NCBI GenBank assembly: GCA_029243225.1
Contig: JAQWSL010000029.1
Span: forward strand, 1 to 37,751
Source: Flavobacteriales bacterium
GTDB lineage: Bacteria > Bacteroidota > Bacteroidia > Flavobacteriales_D > Parvicellaceae
Length of the DNA stretch: 37,751 bases
Direction: 5' to 3'
The position numbers and the translations under genes are program-made. Below, piece after piece: positions 26,389-34,952 of the stretch. The notes beneath the pieces are model-generated. The model saw nothing but the letters and a program-made list of their open reading frames with translations, was not told where the DNA came from and searched no databases. Numbering within the stretch: position 1 is the stretch's first letter; the number at the start of each line of letters is the position of its first letter.

Positions 26389-29043
26389 TTAATATACCTC
26401 AGGTGGAATTGTATAAGCAATTATCTTGCCTTTATAAACTGTAACTAATTCTAGCAAGCCATCTCCGTTCAAATCACCTAATGCAGATTTTAAAGATCCT
26501 GAAACGGGGAAAACATGATTAGCACTTAAATTTGAATCAAATAAATATATTTCGTCTAATTTCTTATTTTCAATTAATATGTATTTTTCTGATTCACCTA
26601 GAATAGTCAAATTGCCATCAACTTGAAAATTAAAACTCTCAAATATTCCTAACTTTTTATCAGGTCCATAGGTAGCTATTTTATCAGCTAAACTCACAAC
26701 ATATTCAAAAACTCCATTTCCAGAAAAATCAACAACATGAATTAATGGTGACTCATAAGAATATGAAGAATCAAGAGCAATTTTTTCAGCAAATCTGCCG
26801 GAGAGTGCCTTTTCAACAACTCTAGAAGAGCTATCTATATAAGTCAACTTAGAGTCCTCAACAGAAATGCCTTTACTCAATTGAATCTCCTGAGATTTTA
26901 AATCAAGTAAAGAAAAAGAAGGATTGTACCTAGCCTCTCCTCTTCTATTTAAAAAATACATATTCCCAAAATTATCATAGAAAAACAAGTAATCTTTTCC
27001 TGAAATTGAAAAATATTTAATCGCTGAGGTTACTATGTATTTTGATTGAAAAAGATTCCATCCTTTAACTTCTCTACCTTCACCATTGTAATTGTATACT
27101 TTATTGTCTCCACAAGCAATTAAGAATCTATAATCTAATTTACCATCATAATCTATTACAGAAACAGAATTTGTTGCTTCTGATTTTAATGCAATGGGTT
27201 TGTCAAAAACTTGCTTGCCGTTAATGTCTAGCAAGTAAATATGTGTTTTAGTATTAAAAAGCATTTGCCACTTTCCATTCTTGTAAAGATCTATTTGCTT
27301 CACATCACCCATTATTTGACCCTCTATTTTCTTTGACCATTTTATTCTACCATTTGCACTAATTAAATGAATGGTGTTGTTTATTTCTTGGACTAAAACT
27401 TCAGATGTGTTTGTTCTATGGTTTTTACATAATTGAGGATTTATTGAAATGCTATCTAAGTCTAACATCCACAAATATTTTGATTCTTCCTTGTTTGATT
27501 GACCAATTGACATAACAAAAGAATGATGACAGCTTGCCTTTTCTGACGAAAAAGATTCTATAGCTAAACCGTCAATCTTATGAAAAACACTAGACAAGCC
27601 CATCGATTCTAAGCTAAGGCTCTGCTTCATTGAAGCATTTAATAGCTTAAACATTGTTTCACCAGACATAAACACTTCTTTGGTAGTGTTGGCAGAAAGA
27701 TATTGATTAGAAAATCTTTGGTACAAACTATTATCTTGAGAATTAGAATTTCTAGATAAATCTTTAATTATTTTACTCAGCCCGTCTTTAGATGATATAA
27801 CAAAATAATTTTCAATTAGAATTAAATATCTATTCTCTATTGGGAGGTCAAAACCCAATAAATTAACAAAGTCTAAATCAGAAAGTACAAGAGCTTGAAA
27901 TCCATTTGACAAAACAATTGAGGTGTCTACATTGACAACTTTTTTTAATAAATCAAATGCGTTAACAAAACCCAATTCTTCCACAAAAACAGCTTCATGG
28001 ATTTCCCTTAAATTATCTTTAAAACATACTTTAACGACTTCATTTCCAAGCAATTTTTTAAATTCTTCATCTAGTTGACAGTTACAGTTGTTTTCAATTG
28101 AAAGGTTAGCACCTTTTAACAACGAATTAATATCTGCAATTGAATGTCTCTCCAATGATGAAATGTTTGATGGGAATTGGGGGTATCCTTGTTTACTAAT
28201 TGGTGGTTGAAAAGGAAAATATTTAGAATTTAAAGTATCCATTGATAATGCAGATAGCCCAGAAAACATTATGCTATTGGGCTTTAACAGCAGGTCTAGC
28301 TCAATCCAATCGAGAAATTCATTTGAGTTACTAATTTGACTTACAAAATGTTCATTAAAAAAATTATTCAACAATTTAGTGAATTGCTTTTTCTGAAAAA
28401 AAAGATGGAAATTACTTGAAGGACTTGCAGATAATCGCAATTGTGAAAAAGTAGAATTAGTCAACAAATTTGTATTGCTTTTTAATTGCACTACTGACTT
28501 ATTCATTAATTCTTCAGATGAAGTAAAAAGAAAAAATGGTTCTTGATATGAAACAAAATATTTTGAAGAATCTATCGACAGCTCCATAAATGCTGAAGAT
28601 TTAAAATTAATAGTAGAAGAATTTTGAGCTATTAAATTAAAAACCTCAACAACACTTTCATAGTCAATCAGCTCGCAATTTGTAACTGTCAAAAACCCAT
28701 AAGAGTTATTATTTGGATGAACACTAATGACTGTGTTTTTATCAATGAATAGTTCTTGTAGCGCATTAGTTTCTAATATGATTGAATCCAATTTTTTAAG
28801 TTGAACATCAATAGAATTAATATTTTCATTTGCAAGAAACTCTTTCCAGATTAAATTAGTTTCAGAAAATGTAGACCAAACTTGTCTTATTTCATTGCTT
28901 TCTAAAATAATTGCAGCATCTAAAGGGATAGCAGCAATAGGGTCTTGCTGTTTTAATAATGCATTGTTTAAATGTTGAAAAACTGAGTAACATAAAAAGC
29001 CACAAAGCAATGTTAATGTTGTTATAATGCTTAGTCTATACAA
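26389..29043 (-). CDS. Membrane-anchored 884-aa protein with propeller-like C-terminal half, function unknown
   Basis: The protein has one N-terminal membrane span (about 5-27) and no lipobox, so most of it should be periplasmic. Residues about 35-520 are an alpha-beta region that resembles DUF3352-type proteins (opening QDPIAAIPLDAAIILESNE), though I am not certain of that assignment. Residues about 545-880 look like a beta-propeller of PQQ or WD type (INNTIHLISANGRIKWSKKI; YNYNGEGREVKGWN) and finish with GDLNGDGLLELVTV, an FG-GAP/calcium-loop-like motif. The start is TTG at 29043; the next methionines would remove the membrane span. A perfect -7 box is 20 bp upstream, so it may be transcribed apart from the B12 genes. 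Confidence 0.75.
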   Translation of the reverse strand: MYRLSIITTLTLLCGFLCYSVFQHLNNALLKQQDPIAAIPLDAAIILESNEIRQVWSTFSETNLIWKEFLANENINSIDVQLKKLDSIILETNALQELFIDKNTVISVHPNNNSYGFLTVTNCELIDYESVVEVFNLIAQNSSTINFKSSAFMELSIDSSKYFVSYQEPFFLFTSSEELMNKSVVQLKSNTNLLTNSTFSQLRLSASPSSNFHLFFQKKQFTKLLNNFFNEHFVSQISNSNEFLDWIELDLLLKPNSIMFSGLSALSMDTLNSKYFPFQPPISKQGYPQFPSNISSLERHSIADINSLLKGANLSIENNCNCQLDEEFKKLLGNEVVKVCFKDNLREIHEAVFVEELGFVNAFDLLKKVVNVDTSIVLSNGFQALVLSDLDFVNLLGFDLPIENRYLILIENYFVISSKDGLSKIIKDLSRNSNSQDNSLYQRFSNQYLSANTTKEVFMSGETMFKLLNASMKQSLSLESMGLSSVFHKIDGLAIESFSSEKASCHHSFVMSIGQSNKEESKYLWMLDLDSISINPQLCKNHRTNTSEVLVQEINNTIHLISANGRIKWSKKIEGQIMGDVKQIDLYKNGKWQMLFNTKTHIYLLDINGKQVFDKPIALKSEATNSVSVIDYDGKLDYRFLIACGDNKVYNYNGEGREVKGWNLFQSKYIVTSAIKYFSISGKDYLFFYDNFGNMYFLNRRGEARYNPSFSLLDLKSQEIQLSKGISVEDSKLTYIDSSSRVVEKALSGRFAEKIALDSSYSYESPLIHVVDFSGNGVFEYVVSLADKIATYGPDKKLGIFESFNFQVDGNLTILGESEKYILIENKKLDEIYLFDSNLSANHVFPVSGSLKSALGDLNGDGLLELVTVYKGKIIAYTIPPEVY

Positions 29044-29062
29044 TTAAAAAAAGTTATAAAAT

Positions 29063-29070
29063 CAAAAATA
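29063..29070 (-). promoter_or_regulatory. -7 box (TATTTTTG) of the 884-aa protein gene
   Basis: Minus-strand TATTTTTG fits TAnnTTTG and lies 19 bp before the TTG start. It sits inside a short inverted repeat, AGTTAT/ATAACT (29052-29057 and 29068-29073). No -33 TTTG is evident. Confidence 0.35.
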
Positions 29071-29140
29071 ACTTTATACCTATTAAACATCACTAAGTCT
29101 AAGTCTTATATATAAACAATTGTCTGTGTATTGAAAGTGT

Positions 29141-30157
29141 TTATTTAAAAAATATGGCATGAGGGTTAATTCCTAAAGTGGTAGAATCTAAAGCTTCTCC
29201 TTGAGAATTATATCTATATAGCTTACCTGCCTGAACAAAATCAATTGCATCAGAAATATAAATATCATTTGAATTTGGATGAATCCCTAATCCATAGAAA
29301 AAACCGGCTCCTGAAGGAACAATTGAATTAATAATACTGGTTTGATCAACATCTAAATAATTTACTCCGTTGTCTAGCCAATAAAGTTTGTCTAAATCAT
29401 TACTAATACATAATTCAGAGGCAGAAGAGTTAAGCTGAATAACCTGCTCATTCACAAAAGTATTTAAGTTAATACTTTCTAGTGTACCATCATTAGCTCC
29501 CCAATTTCCTGAACAAACTACCCAAAGCTTGTTGTTTTTATCTAAAACTAAATCTAAAGGGGATGACGCTGTTGATATTGAATCTATTAATTCATGAGAT
29601 GAAATATCAATCTTGTAAATTAAACTTGCACCTGGGCAAGAAACATAAGCATAATTATTTCGAACTAAAATAGCTTCAGTCCATCCTGAAACAGCTATAG
29701 AGCTAATAATATTTCTAGTAGTTAAATCAACAACTTGAACAGAATTTGAATAAAGATCGGTAACATATGCCTTATCGTTATCAATTTTAGCTATTTCTCT
29801 TGGGCTTGTAAATCCAGCAATAACACCTTGAGATAAATAATTGGTGGAATCTATTATTTCTATTTTTCCAGAATTATTTACAACTATATATAAGTTCTCA
29901 TCTATAGAAGCAATAGACTGAACAACATCTCCAAGAGGGTAGTTGTTTTCTTGATTAAAATAATTATTTAAGGTTTCTTTTGCTGATGAACTATAAATAG
30001 AAAGCGAACCATTTCCTGTTCCAAAATTTCCCTCACATGCAATCAAAACATCATGGAAGGTTTCATTTTCTGTTGAATTGTTATTTGTTTGAGGACCAAC
30101 ATCTTTTCTACAAGAAAATAAAGATGAAACTATCAGGATTAAAAGAATTTTTCTCAT
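29141..30157 (-). CDS. BtuG-like surface lipoprotein (YncE/DUF5074-type beta-propeller)
   Basis: The 338-residue protein has a lipoprotein signal (MRKILLILIVSSLFSC, cysteine 16) and then a seven-bladed-propeller type sequence with repeated blades (NNYAYVSCPGASLIYKIDI; NKLWVVCSGNWGANDGTLE; HPNSNDIYISDAIDF). Propeller lipoproteins encoded beside BtuB in Bacteroides (BtuG) bind vitamin B12 very tightly at the cell surface and pass it to the receptor. This gene is 6 bp behind the BtuB-like gene, under the same cobalamin riboswitch, which supports that role. The assignment rests on fold plus context; a generic DUF5074 cell-surface protein is the alternative. Confidence 0.82.
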   Translation of the reverse strand: MRKILLILIVSSLFSCRKDVGPQTNNNSTENETFHDVLIACEGNFGTGNGSLSIYSSSAKETLNNYFNQENNYPLGDVVQSIASIDENLYIVVNNSGKIEIIDSTNYLSQGVIAGFTSPREIAKIDNDKAYVTDLYSNSVQVVDLTTRNIISSIAVSGWTEAILVRNNYAYVSCPGASLIYKIDISSHELIDSISTASSPLDLVLDKNNKLWVVCSGNWGANDGTLESINLNTFVNEQVIQLNSSASELCISNDLDKLYWLDNGVNYLDVDQTSIINSIVPSGAGFFYGLGIHPNSNDIYISDAIDFVQAGKLYRYNSQGEALDSTTLGINPHAIFFK

Positions 30158-30163
30158 GCTTTT

Positions 30164-32068
30164 TTATTTTTTTAAATTTATTTTAAGATTTATTAGAAAA
30201 TGTGTTCCAGGCATGGGCCTGTTTGCAACAATATGATAATCTTCATTAAAAAGATTAATTATTTTTAGACCTGCTACCAATTGTTTACCTGTAATAAAAT
30301 TACTACTCCAATCAATACCAATATCAGCTGGGAAATAATAAGGTAAATAACTATTGTTTTCAACATCAATATAAACGCTTCCAACTAATGATTGGCTATA
30401 AAAAATTCTAACTTTTTTAAATGCTAATTCAACATCAAGCTGTGTTTGATGAGCAGGAACATAAATTAGTTGTTTGTTTATAGAGGCATCGTTAATGTTG
30501 AAAGAATGAATTGTAGTAGCATTTAGATAATTATATTGCATATCTAATTCAAAATTTACATCTTTTAAAGATGCTTCAAATTCCAATTTAGACTCAAGTC
30601 CATAACGTTGAACTTCCTTTACATTTTCAGGCGACCATAATCCATTATTCATAGGGTGCCATATTATCCAATTAGAAGTTCTTCCAAAAAAAATAGAGGA
30701 AGAAAACATTAAATTATCTGAAAGATATATGCGGTTGTTATTTTCAATCTCGAACCCATTTTCAGGCAATAAATTAGGATCCCCCCCCGGCACCCAAAAA
30801 CGATCATTTAACGTTGGAATTCTTGATGTTTTAGATGCATTAATTTCCGAATTCCATTTGCCATTTTTAAAGAAAGATTTTTTAACTCCAATTGATGGGT
30901 TAGGTGAAAGAAAATTAAAATCTAGCAGCTCTTGCCTTACTGCTAGATGATATTCTGTTTTATTAATTTTTTGTTCCCACTTAACAAATAATGAAGATGT
31001 ATTCTGGTTTGAAATTTCATCATAATAATCTGATTCAGCAACATCTTCTCGAATCATTAAAAATGCTTGTATTCTACCATTTACAGATTTCAAATCTCTT
31101 GTTACTCTGTAATTGGTATGAAATGAACTAATATTAAAATTCGAGAAAATACCTAAGGCAGTATCATTATAATTCATCACTTCATTGACAAAACCAATTT
31201 TCAAATCATGTCTTAGGTTATTGCTAATATTTTTAAACCCTATTAAAGTTTTAATTTGTTGATCATTCTGAAATTCGCCATTGTTTGTAGCTCCAATAAT
31301 AGATGGTATTTGCCTCCAGCTATTTAGGTAATTTAGCTTGAACTCTATTTGACTTTTTTTGTTAATGAACCAACCTATTTCTTGCATAAAAAAATGTTGA
31401 TTAATTGATGCATTTTCTCTACTTACATATTGTTCATTAGGGCTTGAAATATCTTTATAAGAAAAATTATTAAGCGAAAAACGATGCAAGTAGCCTGTAA
31501 CAAAATGAATTTTACCAGTAGAATAATTCATCTTTAAAATTGTCCTTTTAATTCCAAACGAACCTAGAACTTGCTGAGCGCTAAGAGTAATTCCTTTTTT
31601 AAAAAAGGAATTAGAATTCAGGCAAACAGCACCGCCTATTCCACCACTTCCACATGAAAGACTAGCACCACCCTTTTTAATTAATAATGAATTGTAAAAA
31701 TCTATTGGCAACAACGTTAAGTCTGTAACTCCAATAGAGGCAGTATTAACTGGAATACCATTCCAAAACACTTGAGTTTGATTAGCACTTGAACCTCTAA
31801 TGGATAAAGTTGCCAAATTACCTGCACCATATTGTTTTACAAATAAACCGTTCGATTTACCTAATAATTCTTCAGTAGTTTGACCAAAATATTTTGCCAA
31901 TGAAAACGAATCAACCTCAATTACAGAAAATGTATTAACACCTTCTTCAATTTTATAATCGAAGACAGTGTGCTCGAATAGAGTATCAGATTGAGAAAAC
32001 ATATTCTGAATAGCCAGAATTAATATGAGGCTACAAAAAAAATATTTTAAAACTAATTTTTTAATCAT
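30164..32068 (-). CDS. btuB: TonB-dependent receptor, BtuB-like vitamin B12 transporter
   Basis: The 634-residue protein has a signal peptide (MIKKLVLKYFF...NMFSQ), a plug domain (about 55-165, with LFVKQYGAGNLATLSIRGSSANQTQVFWNGIPV) and a 22-strand-type barrel ending in LKINLKK. It lacks the carboxypeptidase-like N-terminal domain of SusC-type receptors, consistent with BtuB. The typical barrel motif PGGDPNLLPENG is present and is encoded across an eight-G run. It moves cobalamin through the outer membrane with energy from TonB-ExbBD. The cobalamin riboswitch directly upstream is the main evidence for the substrate. Confidence 0.92.
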   Translation of the reverse strand: MIKKLVLKYFFCSLILILAIQNMFSQSDTLFEHTVFDYKIEEGVNTFSVIEVDSFSLAKYFGQTTEELLGKSNGLFVKQYGAGNLATLSIRGSSANQTQVFWNGIPVNTASIGVTDLTLLPIDFYNSLLIKKGGASLSCGSGGIGGAVCLNSNSFFKKGITLSAQQVLGSFGIKRTILKMNYSTGKIHFVTGYLHRFSLNNFSYKDISSPNEQYVSRENASINQHFFMQEIGWFINKKSQIEFKLNYLNSWRQIPSIIGATNNGEFQNDQQIKTLIGFKNISNNLRHDLKIGFVNEVMNYNDTALGIFSNFNISSFHTNYRVTRDLKSVNGRIQAFLMIREDVAESDYYDEISNQNTSSLFVKWEQKINKTEYHLAVRQELLDFNFLSPNPSIGVKKSFFKNGKWNSEINASKTSRIPTLNDRFWVPGGDPNLLPENGFEIENNNRIYLSDNLMFSSSIFFGRTSNWIIWHPMNNGLWSPENVKEVQRYGLESKLEFEASLKDVNFELDMQYNYLNATTIHSFNINDASINKQLIYVPAHQTQLDVELAFKKVRIFYSQSLVGSVYIDVENNSYLPYYFPADIGIDWSSNFITGKQLVAGLKIINLFNEDYHIVANRPMPGTHFLINLKINLKK

Positions 32069-32094
32069 TAACTAATTTTATATGTTTCTTAGGG

Positions 32095-32144
32095 AAAAAA
32101 TAGGAGCTCAACTTCATTAGATAAATGAAGTTGTTAAACCCTAT
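32095..32144 (-). terminator. Candidate expression-platform terminator between the riboswitch and btuB
   Basis: On the minus strand ATAGG (32140-32144) can pair with CCTAT (32100-32104), enclosing a perfect 9-bp hairpin AACTTCATT/AATGAAGTT (32124-32132 and 32110-32118), followed directly by a T-run (32095-32100). This is the layout of an intrinsic terminator downstream of the aptamer, suggesting that B12 binding stops transcription before btuB. Confidence 0.6.
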
Positions 32145-32171
32145 GCCTTTTACCCGAAAGCTTAGTTTTTG

Positions 32172-32304
32172 TTAAAAGGCAGGTCTTCTGACTTACTTCA
32201 CACAACGAGTCTTCCCAATTATTATCAGTGACAAATACATTGTGCTGCTACTAAAGATTACAGCTGCGGGAACAGTACAGGCATCTCACCTATTTCCCTT
32301 TTAA
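32172..32304 (-). ncRNA. Cobalamin (adenosylcobalamin-type) riboswitch
   Basis: Read on the minus strand, the region carries the conserved cobalamin aptamer in order: GGTGAGATGCCTGTACTGTT, CCCGCAGCTGTAATC, a TCACTGA element, GGGAAG, and the 3' B12 box AGTCAGAAGACCTGCC (32178-32193). P1 can form between TTAAAAGG (5' side) and CCTTTTAA (3' side). It controls the BtuB-like and BtuG-like genes, normally by repressing them when B12 is plentiful. Confidence 0.95.
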
Positions 32305-32336
32305 TTCTACTTAATAGTAGAAACCAAATAACAAAA

Positions 32337-32366
32337 CAAAACTAGTAATTAATTGATAGAAACAAA
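32337..32366 (-). promoter_or_regulatory. Promoter of the riboswitch-btuB operon
   Basis: On the minus strand TTTG (32363-32366), 18 bp, then TAGTTTTG (32337-32344): both boxes match the Bacteroidota consensus. It overlaps the last codons of the DUF6580-type gene and predicts a transcript start near 32330, just ahead of the aptamer. A 7-bp inverted repeat TTCTACT/AGTAGAA (32305-32322) then lies at the transcript 5' end. Confidence 0.6.
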
Positions 32367-32879
32367 TTTTAGTGAAGGGATTTTTGATTCTGCAAATGAA
32401 AATGAAGAAAACAATATTGCATTAAAACAAAGGTCCCCAACAAGAGTATTCTTAAAAAATGGGATACCCATGTAATAGCATTCCATTAATCCTGTTAAAG
32501 AATTTGGATAAAAACCACCTTGAAACCAAACAGCAAAATTTGTCAGTAAAAAAAACAAAAACGACCCTAAAATGGAAAAGCCCAATACATTACCAAAATT
32601 TAGTTTTTTCATGTTTGTTCCTAAAAATACAACAAGGAAAAAACTTAAATAAACTGCCCAGATCATAGAATGAAAACCAATGAAAATGTCTGAAACAATA
32701 ATTGCTGTAATGGGAATGATGAATGCTAATTTTCTATTTTTCATAAAAGCACCAGCAAAAAGAGCAGTTGCAGCAATTGGTGAAAAATTTGGGATTTCAG
32801 AAAAATAAATGTTTAAAAACGCTAAACAAAAAACAATAGCCGTTAGTACAATTAACCTGACTTTATTTACACTTTTCAT
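32349..32879 (-). CDS. DUF6580-type integral membrane protein, putative transport component
   Basis: From ATG 32879 the protein has 176 residues with about five hydrophobic spans. FSPIAATALFAGAFMKNRKLAF and ITAIIVSDIFIGFHSMIW resemble the DUF6580 family, described as putative ECF-type transport (S-component) proteins. An upstream in-frame TTG (32897) falls inside the proposed -7 box, so ATG 32879 is preferred. It is upstream of the B12 riboswitch on the same strand but has its own promoter, so it is not under riboswitch control as arranged. A role in cobalamin or precursor uptake is suggested only by position. Confidence 0.72.
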   Translation of the reverse strand: MKSVNKVRLIVLTAIVFCLAFLNIYFSEIPNFSPIAATALFAGAFMKNRKLAFIIPITAIIVSDIFIGFHSMIWAVYLSFFLVVFLGTNMKKLNFGNVLGFSILGSFLFFLLTNFAVWFQGGFYPNSLTGLMECYYMGIPFFKNTLVGDLCFNAILFSSFSFAESKIPSLKFVSIN

Positions 32880-32894
32880 AGGACTTATTTTTGC

Positions 32895-32902
32895 CAAAAA
32901 TA
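32895..32902 (-). promoter_or_regulatory. -7 box (TATTTTTG) of the DUF6580-type gene
   Basis: Minus-strand TATTTTTG matches TAnnTTTG and gives a leader of about 9 nt to ATG 32879. The rest of the divergent gap up to 33138 is AT-rich with poly-T tracts; I see no other riboswitch or small gene in it. Confidence 0.4.
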
Positions 32903-33138
32903 GAAAGAATTAGTAAAAACTCTTATCTAATTAAATTAATCTTTCGTGAAATTAACATATAAATAGGTCTTTTTTTTGTTTTGTTTGATTATTATTTAAA
33001 CACTTAATATGCAAATTCAACAGATAAAAAATTTAAAAAAAAGGAAAGTAATTCAAAATTGATTGTGGATAGTTTATTTATTTACTTGTAAAATCTCCAT
33101 GTTTTTATAGAATTTTTACATATCACTATTCCTAATAG

Positions 33139-33738
33139 ATGAAAGACCAAGACAACAGTATAGGGTTATTTCCTTTAAGAGTTTTTTTACTTCCGGGTGA
33201 ACAAACCACTCTTCATATATATGAGCCTAGATACCTGCAACTAATAAACGAATGTCATAAATCTGATAGTTATTTTGGAATACCATTTCAGGGTAAAACA
33301 ACCTTGAGTGAATTTGGATCTTTAGTAAAAATTGTTCAAGTTTTAAAAAATTATGAAAATGGGGAGTTGGACATTTTAGTTGAATGTGATCAAAATTTTA
33401 AGATTAATCAGTTTGAAGCTAAGAAAGAAGATAAGCTATATCCATCAGGCACAATTTCTTTAATAAAAGACATTACTTTCAACCCTGAAAAGACGCTACT
33501 AGATCAAGTTTCACTTTATTTACAACTACTTCTAGACAAAGACATTACCAGCGAATTAAGTGAGTTGTTATCTGAAAAAAACATCATAAAAGTTGTTAAC
33601 CTATCTGATGATGAGAAGATTAAATTTTTACGATACAGTAATGAACGCAAAAATGAGTTTCTTTTAAGAAAAATAAAATTCATGCTTATACTGTTAAAAC
33701 AAGAGAAAAAAGTAGAGCAAAATTTTTATTTAAATTAA
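33139..33738 (+). CDS. Lon N-terminal (LonSB/PUA-like) domain protein
   Basis: The 199-residue protein begins with the Lon substrate-binding-domain signature: IGLFPLRVFLLPGEQTTLHIYEPRYLQLINEC (about 8-39). It has neither the AAA+ nor the Ser-Lys protease domain of full-length Lon, so it is the stand-alone LonSB class common in bacteria, whose function is unclear. The C-terminal half is helical and polar. It converges with the glycosyltransferase gene with 3 bp between stops. Confidence 0.88.
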   Translation: MKDQDNSIGLFPLRVFLLPGEQTTLHIYEPRYLQLINECHKSDSYFGIPFQGKTTLSEFGSLVKIVQVLKNYENGELDILVECDQNFKINQFEAKKEDKLYPSGTISLIKDITFNPEKTLLDQVSLYLQLLLDKDITSELSELLSEKNIIKVVNLSDDEKIKFLRYSNERKNEFLLRKIKFMLILLKQEKKVEQNFYLN

Positions 33739-33741
33739 AAT

Positions 33742-34851
33742 CTACTTTCTCAATTCACTTTCTAATACATTCCAGATTTCATCAGCACTCTTATCCCAAT
33801 TAAATTTATTGGATTGATTTAGTCCTTTTTCTCTATATAAATTAAAATTAGATTTTTTTAAGGCTTCTAAGTAACCAGCTTTAATAGAGGCAACTGAAAA
33901 CGGATCTACGTAAATCACTGCATCGCCACCAACTTCTGGAATACTTGTTACATTACTGGCAACAACTGGAACTCCACATTTCATTCCTTCTAAAACGGGG
34001 ATACCAAAACCCTCAAAATAGGAGACATAAACTAATGCCTGACAATTTGCAACTAAAGTTGCCAGTTCTGATCCTGATTTCCTACCAATAAACTTCACAT
34101 CATTAGAAATTGATGAGAGTAAATTGTCTTTTTCCCACAAATAATCTCCTACAATTATAAAATCCAATGGTTCTGAATGCGTTATTTTCAGACTTTTAAA
34201 TGCCTCTAGCATTCTTTTAATATTCTTTCTTTTATGTAACGCCCCAACATAAATAAAATAGGGAACACCATTATTTACTTCAAATAACTGAGTTGATCTT
34301 TGTTCCATACTTATTGGTAAATAATCTGTTCCTACTCCATTATGAACAACACTTATTTTATCTTCATGTATTGAATATGATTTAGATATATCTTTTTTTG
34401 AAAACTGTGAAACAGTTATTATTTTATTAGCTTTTTTAGCAAATAATGGGAATTTCTTTAAATAATATTTGGTAATGTGAGCTGGTAAATCTTCTGGATA
34501 ATGCTCGAAATTTAAATCATGAATTACAGTAACTTGAGCAACATTTGTCTTCAAGCTCAACATTCCATCTGTAGAAAAAAATAAATCAACGTTGTGTTTT
34601 TTTAAAGCTCTAGTAACAGCATAATCAAACCAAATATTGAATAAAATCGGATGTCTAGCTTGAGGATGTAATACAATAGGAATAACATTATCAGAGAAAA
34701 TAAAATCTTCATTATATGCCCTATCAAAAAAGAATAAAAATTGATGATTTGGATGATTTTTAACAATCCTCTTTAACACTTCAAAAGTAAACCAACCGAT
34801 TCCTTCGAGTTTATCTTTAATTAATAACCTTGTATTTATTGCAATTCGCAA
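33742..34851 (-). CDS. GT4-family glycosyltransferase
   Basis: The 369-residue protein is a GT-B fold enzyme. N-terminal MRIAINTRLL and the GIGWFTFEVL loop bind the acceptor side, and the C-terminal half has YVGALHKRKNIKRMLEAF and the donor-binding EGFGIPVLEGMKCGVPVVAS with the two glutamates of the EX7E motif, then IPEVGGDAVIYVDP. It transfers a sugar from a nucleotide donor, probably in LPS, capsule or glycan assembly. The start is TTG: it is the only codon that keeps the standard N-terminus. No other glycan genes are adjacent. Confidence 0.92.
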   Translation of the reverse strand: MRIAINTRLLIKDKLEGIGWFTFEVLKRIVKNHPNHQFLFFFDRAYNEDFIFSDNVIPIVLHPQARHPILFNIWFDYAVTRALKKHNVDLFFSTDGMLSLKTNVAQVTVIHDLNFEHYPEDLPAHITKYYLKKFPLFAKKANKIITVSQFSKKDISKSYSIHEDKISVVHNGVGTDYLPISMEQRSTQLFEVNNGVPYFIYVGALHKRKNIKRMLEAFKSLKITHSEPLDFIIVGDYLWEKDNLLSSISNDVKFIGRKSGSELATLVANCQALVYVSYFEGFGIPVLEGMKCGVPVVASNVTSIPEVGGDAVIYVDPFSVASIKAGYLEALKKSNFNLYREKGLNQSNKFNWDKSADEIWNVLESELRK

Positions 34852-34952
34852 AATATATTTTTAAGTGAAACTAACTACTATCTAATAGAAGAACAACCAA
34901 AATTGAACATTTAATAGTATTTAATTGAAAAATAAATACTTTTATTACCCAG

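Noticed and set aside
32305-32322. TTCTACT/AGTAGAA inverted repeat as terminator of the DUF6580-type gene
   Set aside because: It is AT-rich with no following T-run and lies downstream of the mapped-looking btuB promoter; more likely a 5' leader hairpin.
32459-32668. 69-aa plus-strand frame opposite the DUF6580-type gene
   Set aside because: It is a shadow of a transmembrane coding region on the other strand, with no family resemblance or promoter.
32880-32897. TTG start for the DUF6580-type gene
   Set aside because: The TTG is part of a perfect -7 box (TATTTTTG), and ATG 32879 gives a normal membrane-protein start.
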